The position numbers were made by a program, and so were the translations under genes. Shown one piece after another: positions 39,284-63,780 of a DNA stretch of 64,000 nucleotides. The stretch comes from Agelaius tricolor. Taxonomy: Eukaryota; Chordata; Aves; Passeriformes; Icteridae. Position 1 is the stretch's first letter; the number at the start of each line of letters is the position of its first letter. The notes below the pieces were generated by a model, which worked only from the letters and a program-made list of their open reading frames with translations, was not told the DNA's origin and did no database searches. The stretch spans positions 4,650,001 to 4,714,000 of the forward strand of contig JALJCS010000037.1 of NCBI GenBank assembly GCA_023055355.1, in the 5' to 3' direction.

Positions 39284-40240
39284 CTACTTGTCGAGGATGA
39301 GGAAGAGCATCACCATGAGCAGGATGGGGAGGAAGATGAGGAGCAGGCTGAGCATCTCTGCGGCCAGCAGCAGCGCCAGCAGCAGGAGGTAGCAGCAGCG
39401 GCAGCGCCGCTCCAGCCGGGCCAGGGCGCGGATGAGGCAGGGCGGGTACCGCACGCAGGGCAGGCACCCGAACATGCGGCTGGTGTGGAAGCGCACCTGG
39501 AAGCGATGCTCGAGGGCGCCGGCCAGGCCCGGGCGCCGGGGCGGCAGGGCAGGGGGCCGGGGGGTGGCCAGGGCTCCGGGGGAGCCGGGCTGGGCGTGCA
39601 GCAGGAGCAGCTCCTCTTGCAGCTTGCAGATCTCCCACTCCAGCATGGGCGTCTTCTGGCGGCAGATGGGGCAGCGCACGCGGCCGAGCTCGGCGCCCGT
39701 GGCCGTGTCCATGATGGCCCGCAGGCAGGCGCGGCACAGCCCGTGGCTGCAGTTCAGCACGGCCGCCTTGTGCCGCTGCTCGTCGTAGGGCTCCGTGCAG
39801 ATGGGGCACTCGTCCTCGCTGCCCGCCAGAACGGGGCACGGCTCCGCTGCCACCGCCACGCCACCGCTCGGTGCCATCTCTGCCTCGCCGAAGAGGCTCT
39901 GGATGGAGCTGGAGACGCTTTGGGAGCCGGGCCGTGGGCTCTCTCCGCGGGGCAGGACGGGGCCGCTGTCGGCAGCGGGAGGGTCCTGCCCCGCAGGCAG
40001 GGAGGGACCGTGGGCAGGCGGCTGCTCATGCCCGGGCAGGAGCGGCTCCCTGGCATCCTCCGTCCGTGGCAGCTCCCAGCATCTCCAGGCAGCGGCAGAC
40101 TCCTCTCCACAGGGTTGGGGCGGCTCCCCGGGGTCCCCCGACCCCGCGGTCTCGCTCTGGTCCCGCTGCCTGGCACAGCCTTCCCCACCGGCTGCCGGCA
40201 CCGGCCCAGGCTGTGCCCCCTCGCCCACCACCGGCTCCAT
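39284..40240 (-). CDS. Unnamed RING-finger protein with C-terminal membrane anchor
   Basis: 318 residues in a single exon, starting at the first ATG of the frame (40240). Residues 1-140 are proline-, glycine- and acid-rich and probably disordered. A complete C3HC4 RING follows: C145, C148, C164, H166, C169, C172, C190, C193. A short acidic helix (about 199-214) comes next. A basic, cysteine-rich stretch (C259, C262, C268, C280, C282, C283) leads into about 33 consecutive hydrophobic residues (284-315), one long or two hairpin membrane segments ending just before the C-terminal LDK. This architecture is shared by membrane-anchored RING E3s such as RNF152, RNF182, RNF183, RNF186, RNF222 and RNF225, but I cannot match it to any one of them. 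It is likely an E3 ligase on an internal membrane. It lies between RNF208 and NDOR1, which are direct neighbours in human as I recall. Confidence 0.85.
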   Translation of the reverse strand: MEPVVGEGAQPGPVPAAGGEGCARQRDQSETAGSGDPGEPPQPCGEESAAAWRCWELPRTEDAREPLLPGHEQPPAHGPSLPAGQDPPAADSGPVLPRGESPRPGSQSVSSSIQSLFGEAEMAPSGGVAVAAEPCPVLAGSEDECPICTEPYDEQRHKAAVLNCSHGLCRACLRAIMDTATGAELGRVRCPICRQKTPMLEWEICKLQEELLLLHAQPGSPGALATPRPPALPPRRPGLAGALEHRFQVRFHTSRMFGCLPCVRYPPCLIRALARLERRCRCCYLLLLALLLAAEMLSLLLIFLPILLMVMLFLILDK

Positions 40241-42215
40241 CGGGGTGGCCAGAGCAGCCACCCCGCTCGCCCCCCGCCCGCCGGCTCCCCTCGGGGCTGG
40301 GTGCGGGACGCGGGTGCTGCTCCAGGGCAGGAGACTCCTTCAGCAGGGCTGCCCGAAGGGTTTGAAGGCAGCAGTGTCCGCACAGAGTCCCAACATCCCT
40401 CCGGTGCGCTTTGGGGCGCCCGTCTGGACCCGTGGGTCAGGAGCCTCTAGCGCCGGGCGCAGCCCCATCACCCTCACCGAGGCCACCCCAAGAGGGGCAG
40501 CACCGTGAGCATCCAACAGCCTTTTCCTCCTCCTCCTCTTCCTCCTCCCCAGCACCAACGCAGTACTGACCCGCCACGGTCCGGAGGAGAGGGCACCGAG
40601 CTGGGCGCTGCCCGCTGTGCCAGAAGGGTGCAGGCGTGGCGGGCACCCGCGCAGGCAACTGCCTCCTGCCGTGGGCCAGGCAGGGCTGGGGCCGAGCCTG
40701 GCTGTAACCAGTCTGGTTTGTCAGCTTCTGGAAGTGGTTCAAATGCAGGGAGCCCGGGGCAGGCAGCCATGCCTGCGCCAATCAGCTCCCGCCGGGGCTG
40801 GGGAGGAGCTGGGCCCACGGCCGCCTCTTCTCCTTGCCCAGCACCAGTGGAATCACCTCTGTGGCCAGTGCTGTCCACACCCCTGTCCCTGGGGCACGGC
40901 AGCACGGCCCTGTGCTCCACCACTACAGCCTCCCAACATGGCCCCGTGCTCCTCCAGTGCAGTCCCCCAGCTCAGACCCCAGGACAGCCCTGCACTGCCC
41001 CAGGAGAGCCCCAGCACGGACCCTGCGCTGCCCCAGGACAGTTCCCAGAACAGGCCCTGCGCTGCCCCAGTCCAACTCCCTGTCCCCCACCTCTCCTTGT
41101 CACGTCCCACAAGCAGCTTACAGGGCCTGGAAGTTTCTTTCCAGGTTTCCCACCGGGACAGTGCCCCAGATGAGGGGATGGTGGCACCAGGGTGGTGACT
41201 GCCATGCAGCAGCTCTGCAGTGGCCCCACTGTCCCTGGCACATGGGGACACAAGCCCAGCCAGGGTGTGCAAGTGCAAGAGCTGCTCAGAGCAGTGGGGT
41301 GGGGAGTCCCCAAATGCCCCTGTTCCCCCTCACTGCAGTACCACAGCTTGAGCAATGCCCCAGCCACTGCTCAGCCCTGCAGGACCCCGTGACTCCACCA
41401 TGGGAGGGTGGCTGGGTCACAGGCATGGCGTGGCACAGTTGTCCCTTCCTGTCCCAGCATGCTCCCAGGGAATGTCCCTGCTGATTCATGCCTGCTCCTA
41501 ATTGCTATTTATGCAGTGGCACCCAGTTCCCTGAACTGGGGGAGGGAGGTGGTGGCACTGGTCCCACTGGGGCACGGGCAGGGCCAGGAGGGTGCACAGC
41601 CTCGAGGCTGCAGGGAAAGGGCTGGAAGCAGCTCTCAGGATGGGTGGAGGAGAGATGCAGCTGAGCAGGCACTCAGGGAAGGGGATAACTCAGCAGGAAC
41701 TTGGAGCTCAGACCTCAGCAGGCTCAGGATGATGAACTGGCAGCAGAGACAGAAGCATCAAGGCTTCCTCCTGTGCCTGTGCCTGCTGGCCTTGGCCACT
41801 GGAACCAGGGGGAACAGGTCTGTCCAGGCAGCCTCCTCCTGCAGCAAGCGCTGCTGAGTAATGCCAGGGTGGAGAGACTCCCATGCAATACTTCCCTTCC
41901 TCTGGCCCTGCCACAAACAGTGGCCACTGCCACTTCCATGGCTCCAGCAACACCCTTGGGTGCCACTCACCCCACAGGAACCCCCGGGCCTGGGGCATGT
42001 GGGGCAGATCAGTCCCACACCGAAGCCAACCAGCAGAACCCCCAAGAGACCTCTGGCCCCTGCTCTGGTGGGGTGTGGGCACAGGGAGCCAAAGCCCCCA
42101 GGAGATGGGGTCCCCCACTGCCATGGCCCTGCTGCTGTCAGGGAGGGGCTGGCTGGGTAAATCCACCCCTATCCTGGCTGGGGTAATCCCAGCCCAAGAA
42201 AGATGCCAGAGGCAG
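40241..42215. other. 5' flank of the unnamed RING gene and NDOR1 3' flank
   Basis: GC-rich sequence up to about 40,600 probably carries the promoter of the minus-strand RING gene. A CTC/CCT polypyrimidine run is at about 40,520-40,550. The remainder, up to the NDOR1 poly(A) signal, shows no gene. Confidence 0.4.
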
Positions 42216-42232
42216 ATCCCTTTGCTGGCTCC

Positions 42233-42238
42233 TTTATT
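42233..42238 (-). terminator. NDOR1: NDOR1 poly(A) signal
   Basis: AATAAA on the minus strand only 32 bases beyond the NDOR1 stop codon, giving a very short 3' UTR. Confidence 0.85.
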
Positions 42239-42269
42239 CAGGCAGTGGGAGGGGAGTCAGGAGCCAGGC

Positions 42270-55764
<13,495 letters not shown>

Positions 55765-56330
55765 TCACTGGAGGGAAAGGACAGGAGGGGAGGCAGGGCT
55801 GGGCTGAGCAGCACTGACCCCCAGGGGCTGGCACAGCAGCCAGCCAGCACAGGGATGGTGAGCAGCTGGCATTCAGCAGAGGGAGTCAAGGCTGCCAGGC
55901 TCTCTTCCCACCCCTGTGCAGCACTGAGGGAGGAATCCCATGTCCCAGCCCATAGAATAAGCAGGGACACTACTGTGCTCCTTGTCTCCACTGCCAGGCC
56001 AGGGGAGTGACTAAAACCCAGATCTTGCCCCACTGAACTGCCCTCACCAGCACAGGGTGAGCACAGCCCTGGGATGGGCTGTTCCCCAATCCTGGTGTAA
56101 CTTTCCCGTGTGCCCTGGGAATCCTCCCTCACCTGAGGGGGCTGGGGCAGAGCCTGGAGGCTCAGTGACAGACAAAGCTGCAACCACACGGAGCTCTCAG
56201 CCAGACTCTGGCAGAACAGGGGCCCAGCCCAGAGGGAATCTAGCCCTGGCACCTGTCTGATCTGCAAACAGCCGCCATAACCATGTGCCACAGAATAATA
56301 ATAAATTAAATCATAATAATAAAAAATAGC

Positions 56331-56665
56331 ATCGCAGAATCCCAGACTGGTTTGAGTTAAAAGAGACCTTAAAGCCCATCCAGTGCCACCCCTGCCATGG
56401 CAGGGACACCTCCCACTGTCCCAGGCTGCTCCCAGCCCCGTCCAGCCTGGCCTTGGACACTGCCAGGGATCCAGGGGCAGCCCCAGCTGCTCTGGGCACC
56501 CTGTGCCAGGGCCTGCCCACCCTGCCAGGGAACAATTCGTAATTCCCAACATCCCATCCATCCCTGCCCTCTGGCAGTGGGAGCCATTCCCTGGGTCCTG
56601 TCCCTCCATCCCTTGTCCCCAGTCCCTCTCCAGGCCCTGGCAGGGGTTCCCGGGGTTTCTCCTCT
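56331..56665 (-). mobile_element. CR1 LINE 3' fragment next to the NDOR1 first exon
   Basis: Reverse-complement CR1 3' end. It begins with CGCAGAATCCCAGACTGG near 56,331 and continues through the CCCATCCAGTGCCACCCCTG and CACTGCCAGGGATCCAGGG segments characteristic of avian CR1. It lies in the same orientation as NDOR1, in its first intron about 55 bases from the end of the 5' exon. Confidence 0.9.
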
Positions 56666-56719
56666 CCAGCCGAGCAGCCCCAGCCCCGGGGCCCGGCCCG
56701 GCCGCTCCGCAGGACTCAC

Positions 56720-56900
56720 CATGGATGGGCCCCATCCCGCCTCTGACGTCACCACTTCGCGACAGCTCCCGCGGACGTCATCATCGAGGCTGAGCGGCCG
56801 GGACTCCCCGCTCACCGTCTCCCCGCATGATGACGTCACCCGCTTGTCGCCTCTCACCGTGACGCCATCTCCCCGCGCCGCCGGGCCGGGCCGGGCCGGG
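56720..56900. promoter_or_regulatory. NDOR1: NDOR1 5' exon and CRE-rich divergent promoter
   Basis: The minus-strand 5' exon ends at 56720 with ATG directly before GTGAGT. Within the next 150 bases are two perfect CRE palindromes TGACGTCA (56,744-56,751 and 56,831-56,838) and two near matches (GGACGTCA at 56,773-56,780; TGACGCCA at about 56,860-56,867). CREs are bound by CREB/ATF factors, typically close to CpG-island transcription starts. TMEM203 starts about 340 bases away on the other strand, so the segment probably serves both genes. Confidence 0.7.
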
Positions 56901-57165
56901 CCTGGTGCCGGTGCCGGTTCAGGTTCAGGGGTTGCGGCGGGGGCCGGTGTCGGGGCCGGGCTGGACCTGGTCCCTGGCTGGGCCAGGGCTGGTGCGGGGG
57001 CCGGGGCCGCGGCCGGGGCCGGGCCGGTGCTGGGTTAAGGGCCGGTGTCGGCTCCGGCTTGAGGACTTGTGCCGGCGCCGAGGCCGGGCCGGGCCGGTGC
57101 CGGGTCAGGGGCCGGTGTCGGTGTCGTTGCCGGTTTGGGGACCGGTGCCGGTGCCGTTACCGCAG
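56880..57165. repeat. GCCGGT/GCCGGG-type GC repeat in the NDOR1-TMEM203 promoter
   Basis: Irregular but dense recurrence of GGGCCGG, GGTGCCGGTGCCGGT and GGCCGGTGTCGG, directly upstream of the TMEM203 start. It forms the TMEM203-proximal half of the CpG island and may be part of its 5' UTR. Confidence 0.8.
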
Positions 57166-57173
57166 CGCGGACG

Positions 57174-57584
57174 ATGCTGTTCTCCCTGCGCGAGCTCGTG
57201 CAGTGGCTCGGCTTCGCCACCTTCGAGATCTTCCTGCACGGGCTGGCCCTGCTCGCTTTCTCCGTGCTGCTCGTGCTCAAGGTGGACGGCGCGGCCGCCG
57301 CGCTCTCCTGGTGGATCGTGTTCGTGCCGTTCTTCGCCGCCGACGGGCTCAGCACCTACTTCACCACCATCGTGTCCGTGCGGCTGTTCCAGGACGGCGA
57401 GAAGCGCCTGGCGGTGCTGCGGCTCTTCTGGATCCTCACTATCCTCAGCCTCAAGTTCGTGTTCGAGATGCTGCTGTGCCAGAAGCTGGTGGAGCACACG
57501 CGGGAGCTCTGGTACGGGCTCATCATGTCGCCCGTGTTCATCCTGCTGCAGCTGCTCATGATCCGGGCCTGCCGCGTGAACTGA
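57174..57584 (+). CDS. TMEM203: TMEM203, four-pass ER membrane protein
   Basis: 136 residues in a single exon, exactly the human length, and very similar to human TMEM203 throughout (for example MLFSLRELVQWLGFATFEIF at the N-terminus and LLMIRACRVN at the C-terminus). There are four hydrophobic segments, at about residues 14-34, 43-66, 78-98 and 111-131. The protein resides in the endoplasmic reticulum membrane and has been linked to intracellular calcium handling and STING signalling. It is divergent from NDOR1, as in mammals. The start follows a GC-rich leader, and no upstream in-frame ATG is close by. Confidence 0.97.
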   Translation: MLFSLRELVQWLGFATFEIFLHGLALLAFSVLLVLKVDGAAAALSWWIVFVPFFAADGLSTYFTTIVSVRLFQDGEKRLAVLRLFWILTILSLKFVFEMLLCQKLVEHTRELWYGLIMSPVFILLQLLMIRACRVN

Positions 57585-57797
57585 GCCCCGGCCCGGGGGG
57601 GCTGCCCGGGGCCGCTCCCGGCGCTGTCCCGGTGAGGAGGGGCCGGTGACAGCCAGGACAGGGCCGTGCCCCGCTCGCGGCCGTGCTGCAGAGCTTCACG
57701 TTCCTCCACAAGCTGCTCATCCCTATTCGTGCCCCCTCAGCCCCTGCCTTGTCCTGTCCTGTGAGCACGGCTGGGCATGACAGTTATTTTATTTTAG

Positions 57798-57803
57798 AAT
57801 AAA
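57798..57803 (+). terminator. TMEM203: TMEM203 poly(A) signal
   Basis: AATAAA about 215 bases after the stop codon in a T/A-rich context, the first canonical signal after the gene. Confidence 0.85.
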
Positions 57804-58259
57804 AATGCGTTGAAGGATTTGGTTTATTTATAAATTCTTTTTGCCTAGAAAGCTGTTGTACCTCAAATTACTGCCTGGAGGGTGGGTGGTTGCTGTAGAT
57901 CTCCTGATAGAGCTCAGACTCCTGCCCTGGCCTGCCCAGCAGCTGGCTCGTGGATTTCCATCTGTCCCCTCACCTCCCTGAGCACTTCACACCTTTAGTG
58001 CTCTGACAGGGTTTTGTGAGGTCATGTTGAGATCACTGGTGTGTGTATTTTTGAACAGGAATATGAATTTTCTTTGTGTTTCACTCCATTTCCTAAACAC
58101 GGAATTGGGGGTGTGGGGAGGCAGGAGCATGCAGGGCTGGTGCTGGTTCTGAAGGGGGGTCTCACTGAGCCCCACCTCGGGCTGCAGCACTGCCCCCAGA
58201 CCCCCAGAGAACAGGAGGAATTCAGTATTCCCTGTGGGAGTGCAAACCAGTGTGTGGAG

Positions 58260-58340
58260 TGCCAGTGTCACGGGGATGCCCAGGGTGGCACTGTTGGGGT
58301 GTCTGTGCAGGGCCAGGAGCTGCCCTGGATGATCCCTCCT
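58260..58340 (+). mobile_element. CR1 LINE 3' remnant
   Basis: Short fragment with GGGTGGCACTGTTGGGGTGT and the CAGGGCCAGGAGCTG...GATGATCC segment of the CR1 3' end. The tail is lost. Confidence 0.6.
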
Positions 58341-61300
58341 GCTCAGGAGGGTCTGATTCCTGCACACCCTGAGGTGGCACTGGACCTGCCTCACAGGTGC
58401 TCTTCAGCTCCTGTTTCATGTTGGGATGCTCCCAGGGCTTGCTGTCACCTGCCCTAGGTGCTCAGGTTATTCCCCTTGGAGCCTCTCTCTGGCTCCCCTG
58501 AGCCAAGGACACAAATGTCACCTGGGGGTGGCAGCGCCTGCTCCTCTCACCTGGAGGGTGGCAGCTGCCTGCTGCTGTCACCCCTGGCTCACAGCAGTGT
58601 GAGCTCATCCCCCTCTTGCTGTGGTTGTGCCACATGCCCCAAGTCACCCTGAGTGCACAGGCCAGGGGTGTTCTGTCCCCTGCTGTCCCAGACAGGGGTT
58701 AGCAGCAGCCCAGGGTCACTGGTGGGGCTGGGAGGGGGCTGTGGGGTGGGAGCTGTGTGGGGTCAGTGGCTGCTGCAGTGCTGGGGAACTGGAGCTGCAG
58801 CAGGTGAGGGACAGGAGAGGAGCAGGACAGGCAGCAAAGCCTCTGAGTCAGGAGGGGACACTCACAGAGTGGCCCTGGGGACCGATGGTGCCTTTGGACA
58901 CTCCCACAGCTAATTAATAAACTCAGGAAGGGGCTCATCAGCCCCAAGGAAGATCAAACAGATGACCACATCCCTCAGCCTCGCTGCACAGCACAGAGCC
59001 CTTTGCTGCTGCCCAGCCCTGCTGGGGCACTGGGGTGCTGTGTGAGACAGGGGGACATCTCCCTGAGGGCCACATCCCCACCTGCAAGGGGCTTTGCCAG
59101 TTTTGCTGCTGCCTTGGGGACAAACCAGTGGTCAGCGCATCCCAGCTCTGCTCCTCCAAGGTAAGGCAGCTTCCCTGGGTGTGTGGGGACACAGGGGTGA
59201 CACACCATTGAACAGTGGCACGGGCTGTGCTGCCCTGGTGGGGTGCTGGGGTGGGGGGGTGGTCTGGCAGCCAGGACCACCCCATGTCCCTTCCCAGGAC
59301 TCGTGTGGGGTGCAAAGGGGTCACCTGCTGTGCCCAGGGCTACCAAGTTCTGGAACAAACCTTGTTGTGGCCTTTGCCCTGGCACTCAGCAGTGTGCACT
59401 GCTGGCACACCAGCCTGTGGCCACACAGAATTCTTTCTGGGAGCACCCCCATGGAGAAATCCTGCTGGATCCCCCTCTGATACAGCTTGAGGGGACCCTG
59501 ACACCCATTCCCTGCCCAGTGTGAGCATGAGGTGTCTGGCCTGGGCTGGAGACCCCTCAGGTCCCAGCCAGAACTCTTCCCCATGCTGCAGTGCACCCTG
59601 GTAAAGGTGAAAATGTCACCTCTGGGTTTGTTTTCATTGCTGTGGCTGGTGGGTCCTTTCCCAAGCCCAGCAGCAGGGGAGTGCCCTGATGGTCTGGCTG
59701 TGTGGGTACCCTGGGAGGGAGGTGCAGCTTCCCAGGCTGCTGCTGCAGATCCCAGCCCTGAGCCCCTCTGTACCCTGGGCTGCTGGGCAAGGAGCCTCTG
59801 CACAGCCCAGCTCAGGTGCCAAAGCAGCATTCCTGTGGCACTGGGGCAGTACCAGCCCCTGCTGGCACCCTTGTCCGTGTGTCCCAGCTCCTGCAGGGAC
59901 AGGAGCAGCCCCTGGAGAGCCATCTGAGGCTGGGGAGGGTGCACTGCAGGAGAGCAGCCAGTGCTGCCGTGTCCATGCCCAGAGCACAGCCTGGCACAGC
60001 CCAGATGGGCTCCATGCACAGGGACCGGGCTCCAGCATGGCCTGGGCCTCCAGGGGGGCAAGGGAGCTCCCAAAACACATCTGGGAACGGGCGGCCCAAG
60101 GGACCTCCCTCCCTCCCTGCAACTTGCCATGAGCAGCACCTGAGGACAGGGAAGCTTCAAATGGCCCAAACTCCTCCAGTCCTGCTGGAATCAGTGGAAG
60201 GGAGGGCTGGAGCTGGTCTCTGCTGGGACAAGTCACAGCAAGACCCAGGGAAGGCCTGGCAGAGGAACACGGGCCAAGAGCAAGTGGAGCAGCTCCCTGG
60301 GGACATGGGACATGCTCGGAGCCACCACCTGCACCTCCTGTCCTGGGACTGGGGTGACCTCATGGAGCAGAAACTGAGTTCTGGGAAATGAGACTCCCTT
60401 TCTTAACCCTGAGTCAAGGTGCTTTCCTTTCAGAAGGCACCAGGAAGGTGTTGGCAGAGGAGGTGATGTCATTTCACAAACACCCTCCAGCCTGGCAGTG
60501 GCTGGGCTGGAGCCCCACAGTCCCCACACCAGCCTGGCAACTCCCTGTGGGTGCCAGAGCCACTGCAGAGGCCACAGGCAAATAAAAACCTGTCAAAAGC
60601 AGATCAAACAGGGGTGTGTGTGTGTACTCTAGCCATGCTTCCCCACAGCAGATTTGTCTATCAGAAGCCAGAAGGAGACACTTAGTCCCTTTCTCAGTCA
60701 GGAGCAAACAGCACATTTCACTCTCAGCAGAGCACAGCCTTGAAGCCAAACAGGGCTGGGGCTGATGTGCCCAAGGACCTGAGGGGAGCCACATGAGAGC
60801 AGCTGCTCCTGAGCCCAGGCCCCCATGGCCCTTCCAGGTCCTGCTCAGACACCACGGAGCCCTGAGACCCTGAATTTAGCAGAGACACCCCTTGGGTGGG
60901 ACTGCCTGAAGAAAACTGAGGGCTGGGTGTAGCACAGAGCCAGGTGTTGCTGGGGCCTTGCTGGGGAGGGTCAGGGGCAACGAGGGCTCCTCTGCACAGC
61001 ATTTCCTTCCCAGCATTTCCTTCCCAGCACTGCCCCGTTTGCCTCAGCTGGGATAAGGCAGCTGAAACTGTGTCCTTCCACACAGATCCCTGTGATCCTG
61101 TGGCTCACAGCCAGAGCCCAGCCAGGGCAGCATCACCTGGCAGAGCTGCAGAGCTGCACATGGGGCCAGCATGGGCAAGGGGGAACAACCCCTCAACAAA
61201 ACCTCTGGGGCTGTTTCTTTAGTACAAAAAGGGACAGGAAAAGTGAAGAGTTGCTCATCCTGTGTTTGGGCTTGGAGCTGGAGGTTTTGTTTAGCTCTGG

Positions 61301-61599
61301 GTGCACACAGCCGCTGGCAGTGCCACATGTCCCCAGGGAACCAGAGCTGGTTGGTGCCTCTCTGTCCTAAGTGGGGACGAGACTCCTGTGCTCAGAACAG
61401 CCCTGTGCAGTCAGCAGGGGATCTCCAGAGCAGGGACACTCAGCCACCCCTCCCACTGGACCCAGGTGAATCCAAAGGCTGCATGTTGTGTGAAGGTGGG
61501 AATGCAGGCGTGGTGGCAGCCTCTGGGCTTCAGGAGCCACCCCAAAGGACACTGCCATGGGAATGTTGAAGTACCACGAGCCCACAGTACTGACACGCC

Positions 61600-62130
61600 A
61601 TCATATCACAAAATGAAAGAGTTTGTGTTTACTTTGTTCTTTCAGGTAAGAGTCAACTATGTTTTTCCAAAAATAGGGTGAGACTTATGGAAAATGCACT
61701 GTGGACATTTCCCTAAGCGTCAGAGAGGGGATTTGTTGGAATGAAGCACCACGAGAAGGTTAAAAATTCACTGCAGCACAGGACAAACAAAAGAACTTAT
61801 GAAAGACTTGAGAATAACCAATCCTGCAGTACCTGAGAGCCATGACCCGAGAAGTAAAGAGCAGGAGGACACTATAAATCAAATTACAAAGCCAAAGAAT
61901 AACTTTGTGTGCTTCCAGTGCTCATTAGCATAGGGAAATCCCTGCCCACAGGCTGGGATCACCCTTTACTCACATAAGCCCCTTCCCCACAGAGCATGAG
62001 TAGTAAAAGAAGTTTGCAGAGTCTCTTTAAATGAGGCAGAGACTGCAAATACCAATGGCTGCACTAGTTGTGGTTAGCTGTAGGGAAGTGCTCATTTCTG
62101 TTGCTTCAAATGTGTAAAAATGGGCACCTA
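61600..62130. other. AT-rich unique block upstream of the ENTPD8-like gene
   Basis: About 500 bases of AT-rich, non-repetitive sequence in a GC-rich region, 1.5-2 kb before the ENTPD8-like coding exon. No ORF of note and no known repeat signature. Candidate regulatory element or old unrecognised insertion. Confidence 0.25.
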
Positions 62131-63657
62131 GCATGCTGAGGCTGTGTCAGCTTTGATTCACCACCCAGCACCCATCTCTGCACAGATGAGAAATAAAATC
62201 ATTATCTTGACTCAGAGCATGAATCTGCCTCTTGCTCAGGGGTGGAAGATCCCAGACTGGAGACAGCAGGGAGAGGGAGGGCCTGGAGGTGTGAGGAGCC
62301 CCTGCTGTCACAGCATGGTGACACTGCCAGGGTGACACTGCCAGGGCACACAGCAGCACCTCTGCAACCCGGCCACGCTGCTGGGCAGGGCCAGGGCCAC
62401 AGAGCTCCCCAGCACAGCCTTTCCCTCCCAGCACTGCCCATGGGGCTCAGCTGAGGCAGCTGGAGCTGCTCGGGCCCTGCAGACCCTGCCACAGCCCAGG
62501 GGCTCTTATCAGGGAGCTGCAGCAGCAGGAAGCAGCTGGGCTGTGGGCCCAGGGACAGCACATCTCTGCTCCCCAGCCCTTCCTCTCCCGGGAAATCCTG
62601 AGTCCTCCCCAGTCCCTCACCTCTCCTCGGGCTCTGCAGGGACCCCAGGAGCAGCACAAGGCTGGGACAAACCCAGGGAAGGGGTGGCCACAGCCCCAGC
62701 TGGGCCATGAGGGTGCCTTGGCCTCTCCCAAGGCCATGCCCAGCTGGTGCTGCTGAGAGCCCTGGCAGGGCAATCTTCCCCTCTGATGGGAGCTTCCACC
62801 TCACTGTGGTAAAACCTGCAGTAACCTCCCACTCTGTCAGCTTGCAGGGCAGTGGGTGCTGCAAATATCACTCTCACCTCTTACAGACCTTGTAGAGAGC
62901 TTGGAATAGGAATGTGAAGGCTGAGGAGAGCAAAGAGAAAACAGAAACAGGGGGTGTGACAGCCCAGAGAAGCAGAGGGACAAGGATTAAATGCAGTGAT
63001 TTGTCCTTCATTCAAATGAGGAAGAGGAGGAACTAACTGGCTGAAGATAAAGGCAATGCCAAACTGGGCCATGAATATACACCTGCAAGACAAACAGGAG
63101 AACAGATATTCAAGAGTTTCACCTACGGCTGATGAGCCCTCAGAGAAAATAATGGGGGAAAGATTTTCCAGCAGTATCCACTTCCAGAGGACATAAAAGG
63201 CAAGTCCAAGCTGGGTTTGCTGCAATGGAGGAGGACAGAGGGACCCTGAGGGACCCCCAGGGCACAGCCTGGTGAGCTGGGGCACATGCAACTCACCCTG
63301 CCTGCCCTGCTGCAGTGCCTCAGTGAGGGCTCTGCAGCTCCCCATGCTCTCTTCTGTTCTGTGCAGGGCTCCTCTCACCCCTCCCAGGCCCAGGTGTGGG
63401 AGCTGGGAGATTGTTGTGATCCCATCATGGCTCTGCCAGGCTGTGGGGAAACCAGCCCCTCTTTCCTCCAGCTCCCTGTATTTTATCCTAATAGTGTTTT
63501 TCCCAGGAAAAGATCTGATTATTCCCCAGGGTTCTGAGTGGCACGGCTTGAGACAGGGTCAGCTTTGGGAGTGGTCTCCTCACAGCTCTCACTGACTCCA
63601 TTGTCCCCAGGTCCAGCCACACTTCTCCCTGCCTGGGTTTTCAGGAGCCTGCCCCCA

Positions 63658-63780
63658 ATGCTGGCCAGGAAGAAATCCTTCACCAGTGCCATCATCGGGG
63701 CGCTGGTGGCACTCTCCATCATCGCCCTGGTTCTCAGCCTGGTGAGGGTTGAAGATGTGACGCTGCCTCCCACGGTCAAG
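63658..63780 (+). CDS. ENTPD8: ENTPD8-like ecto-nucleoside triphosphate diphosphohydrolase, first coding exon only
   Basis: 41 residues from ATG to a consensus donor (AAG then GTGAGC). A short basic N-terminus (RKK) is followed by one membrane segment (about residues 8-29) and the juxtamembrane VRVEDVTLPPTVK. This matches the start of cell-surface E-NTPDases, closest to the avian liver/oviduct ecto-ATPDase ENTPD8 (SIIALILS..VKDV.LPP.TK pattern). These enzymes hydrolyse extracellular ATP and ADP. The next exon, which would begin the catalytic domain, is beyond the window. An acceptor (TTTTCAG at 63,638-63,644) lies 13 bases before the ATG, so there is an upstream non-coding exon. ENTPD2 is the main alternative. 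Confidence 0.75.

Larger units (their letters stand above)
57810..63644. other. Intergenic between TMEM203 and the ENTPD8-like gene; no coding gene seen
   Basis: No recognisable protein. It contains a CR1 remnant near 58,260-58,340 and isolated plus-strand AATAAA motifs at 58,916 and 60,581. An AT-rich unique block is at about 61,600-62,130. The right end presumably holds the ENTPD8-like promoter and 5' non-coding exon(s), since that coding exon begins behind a splice acceptor. In mammals TPRN, SSNA1 and ANAPC2 would be expected beyond TMEM203; I see none of them here. Confidence 0.45.

Noticed and set aside
57035..57769. Minus-strand and alternative-frame open reading frames across TMEM203
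   Set aside because: They are shadows of the GC-rich TMEM203 coding exon; the 136-residue plus-strand frame is the one that matches the family end to end.
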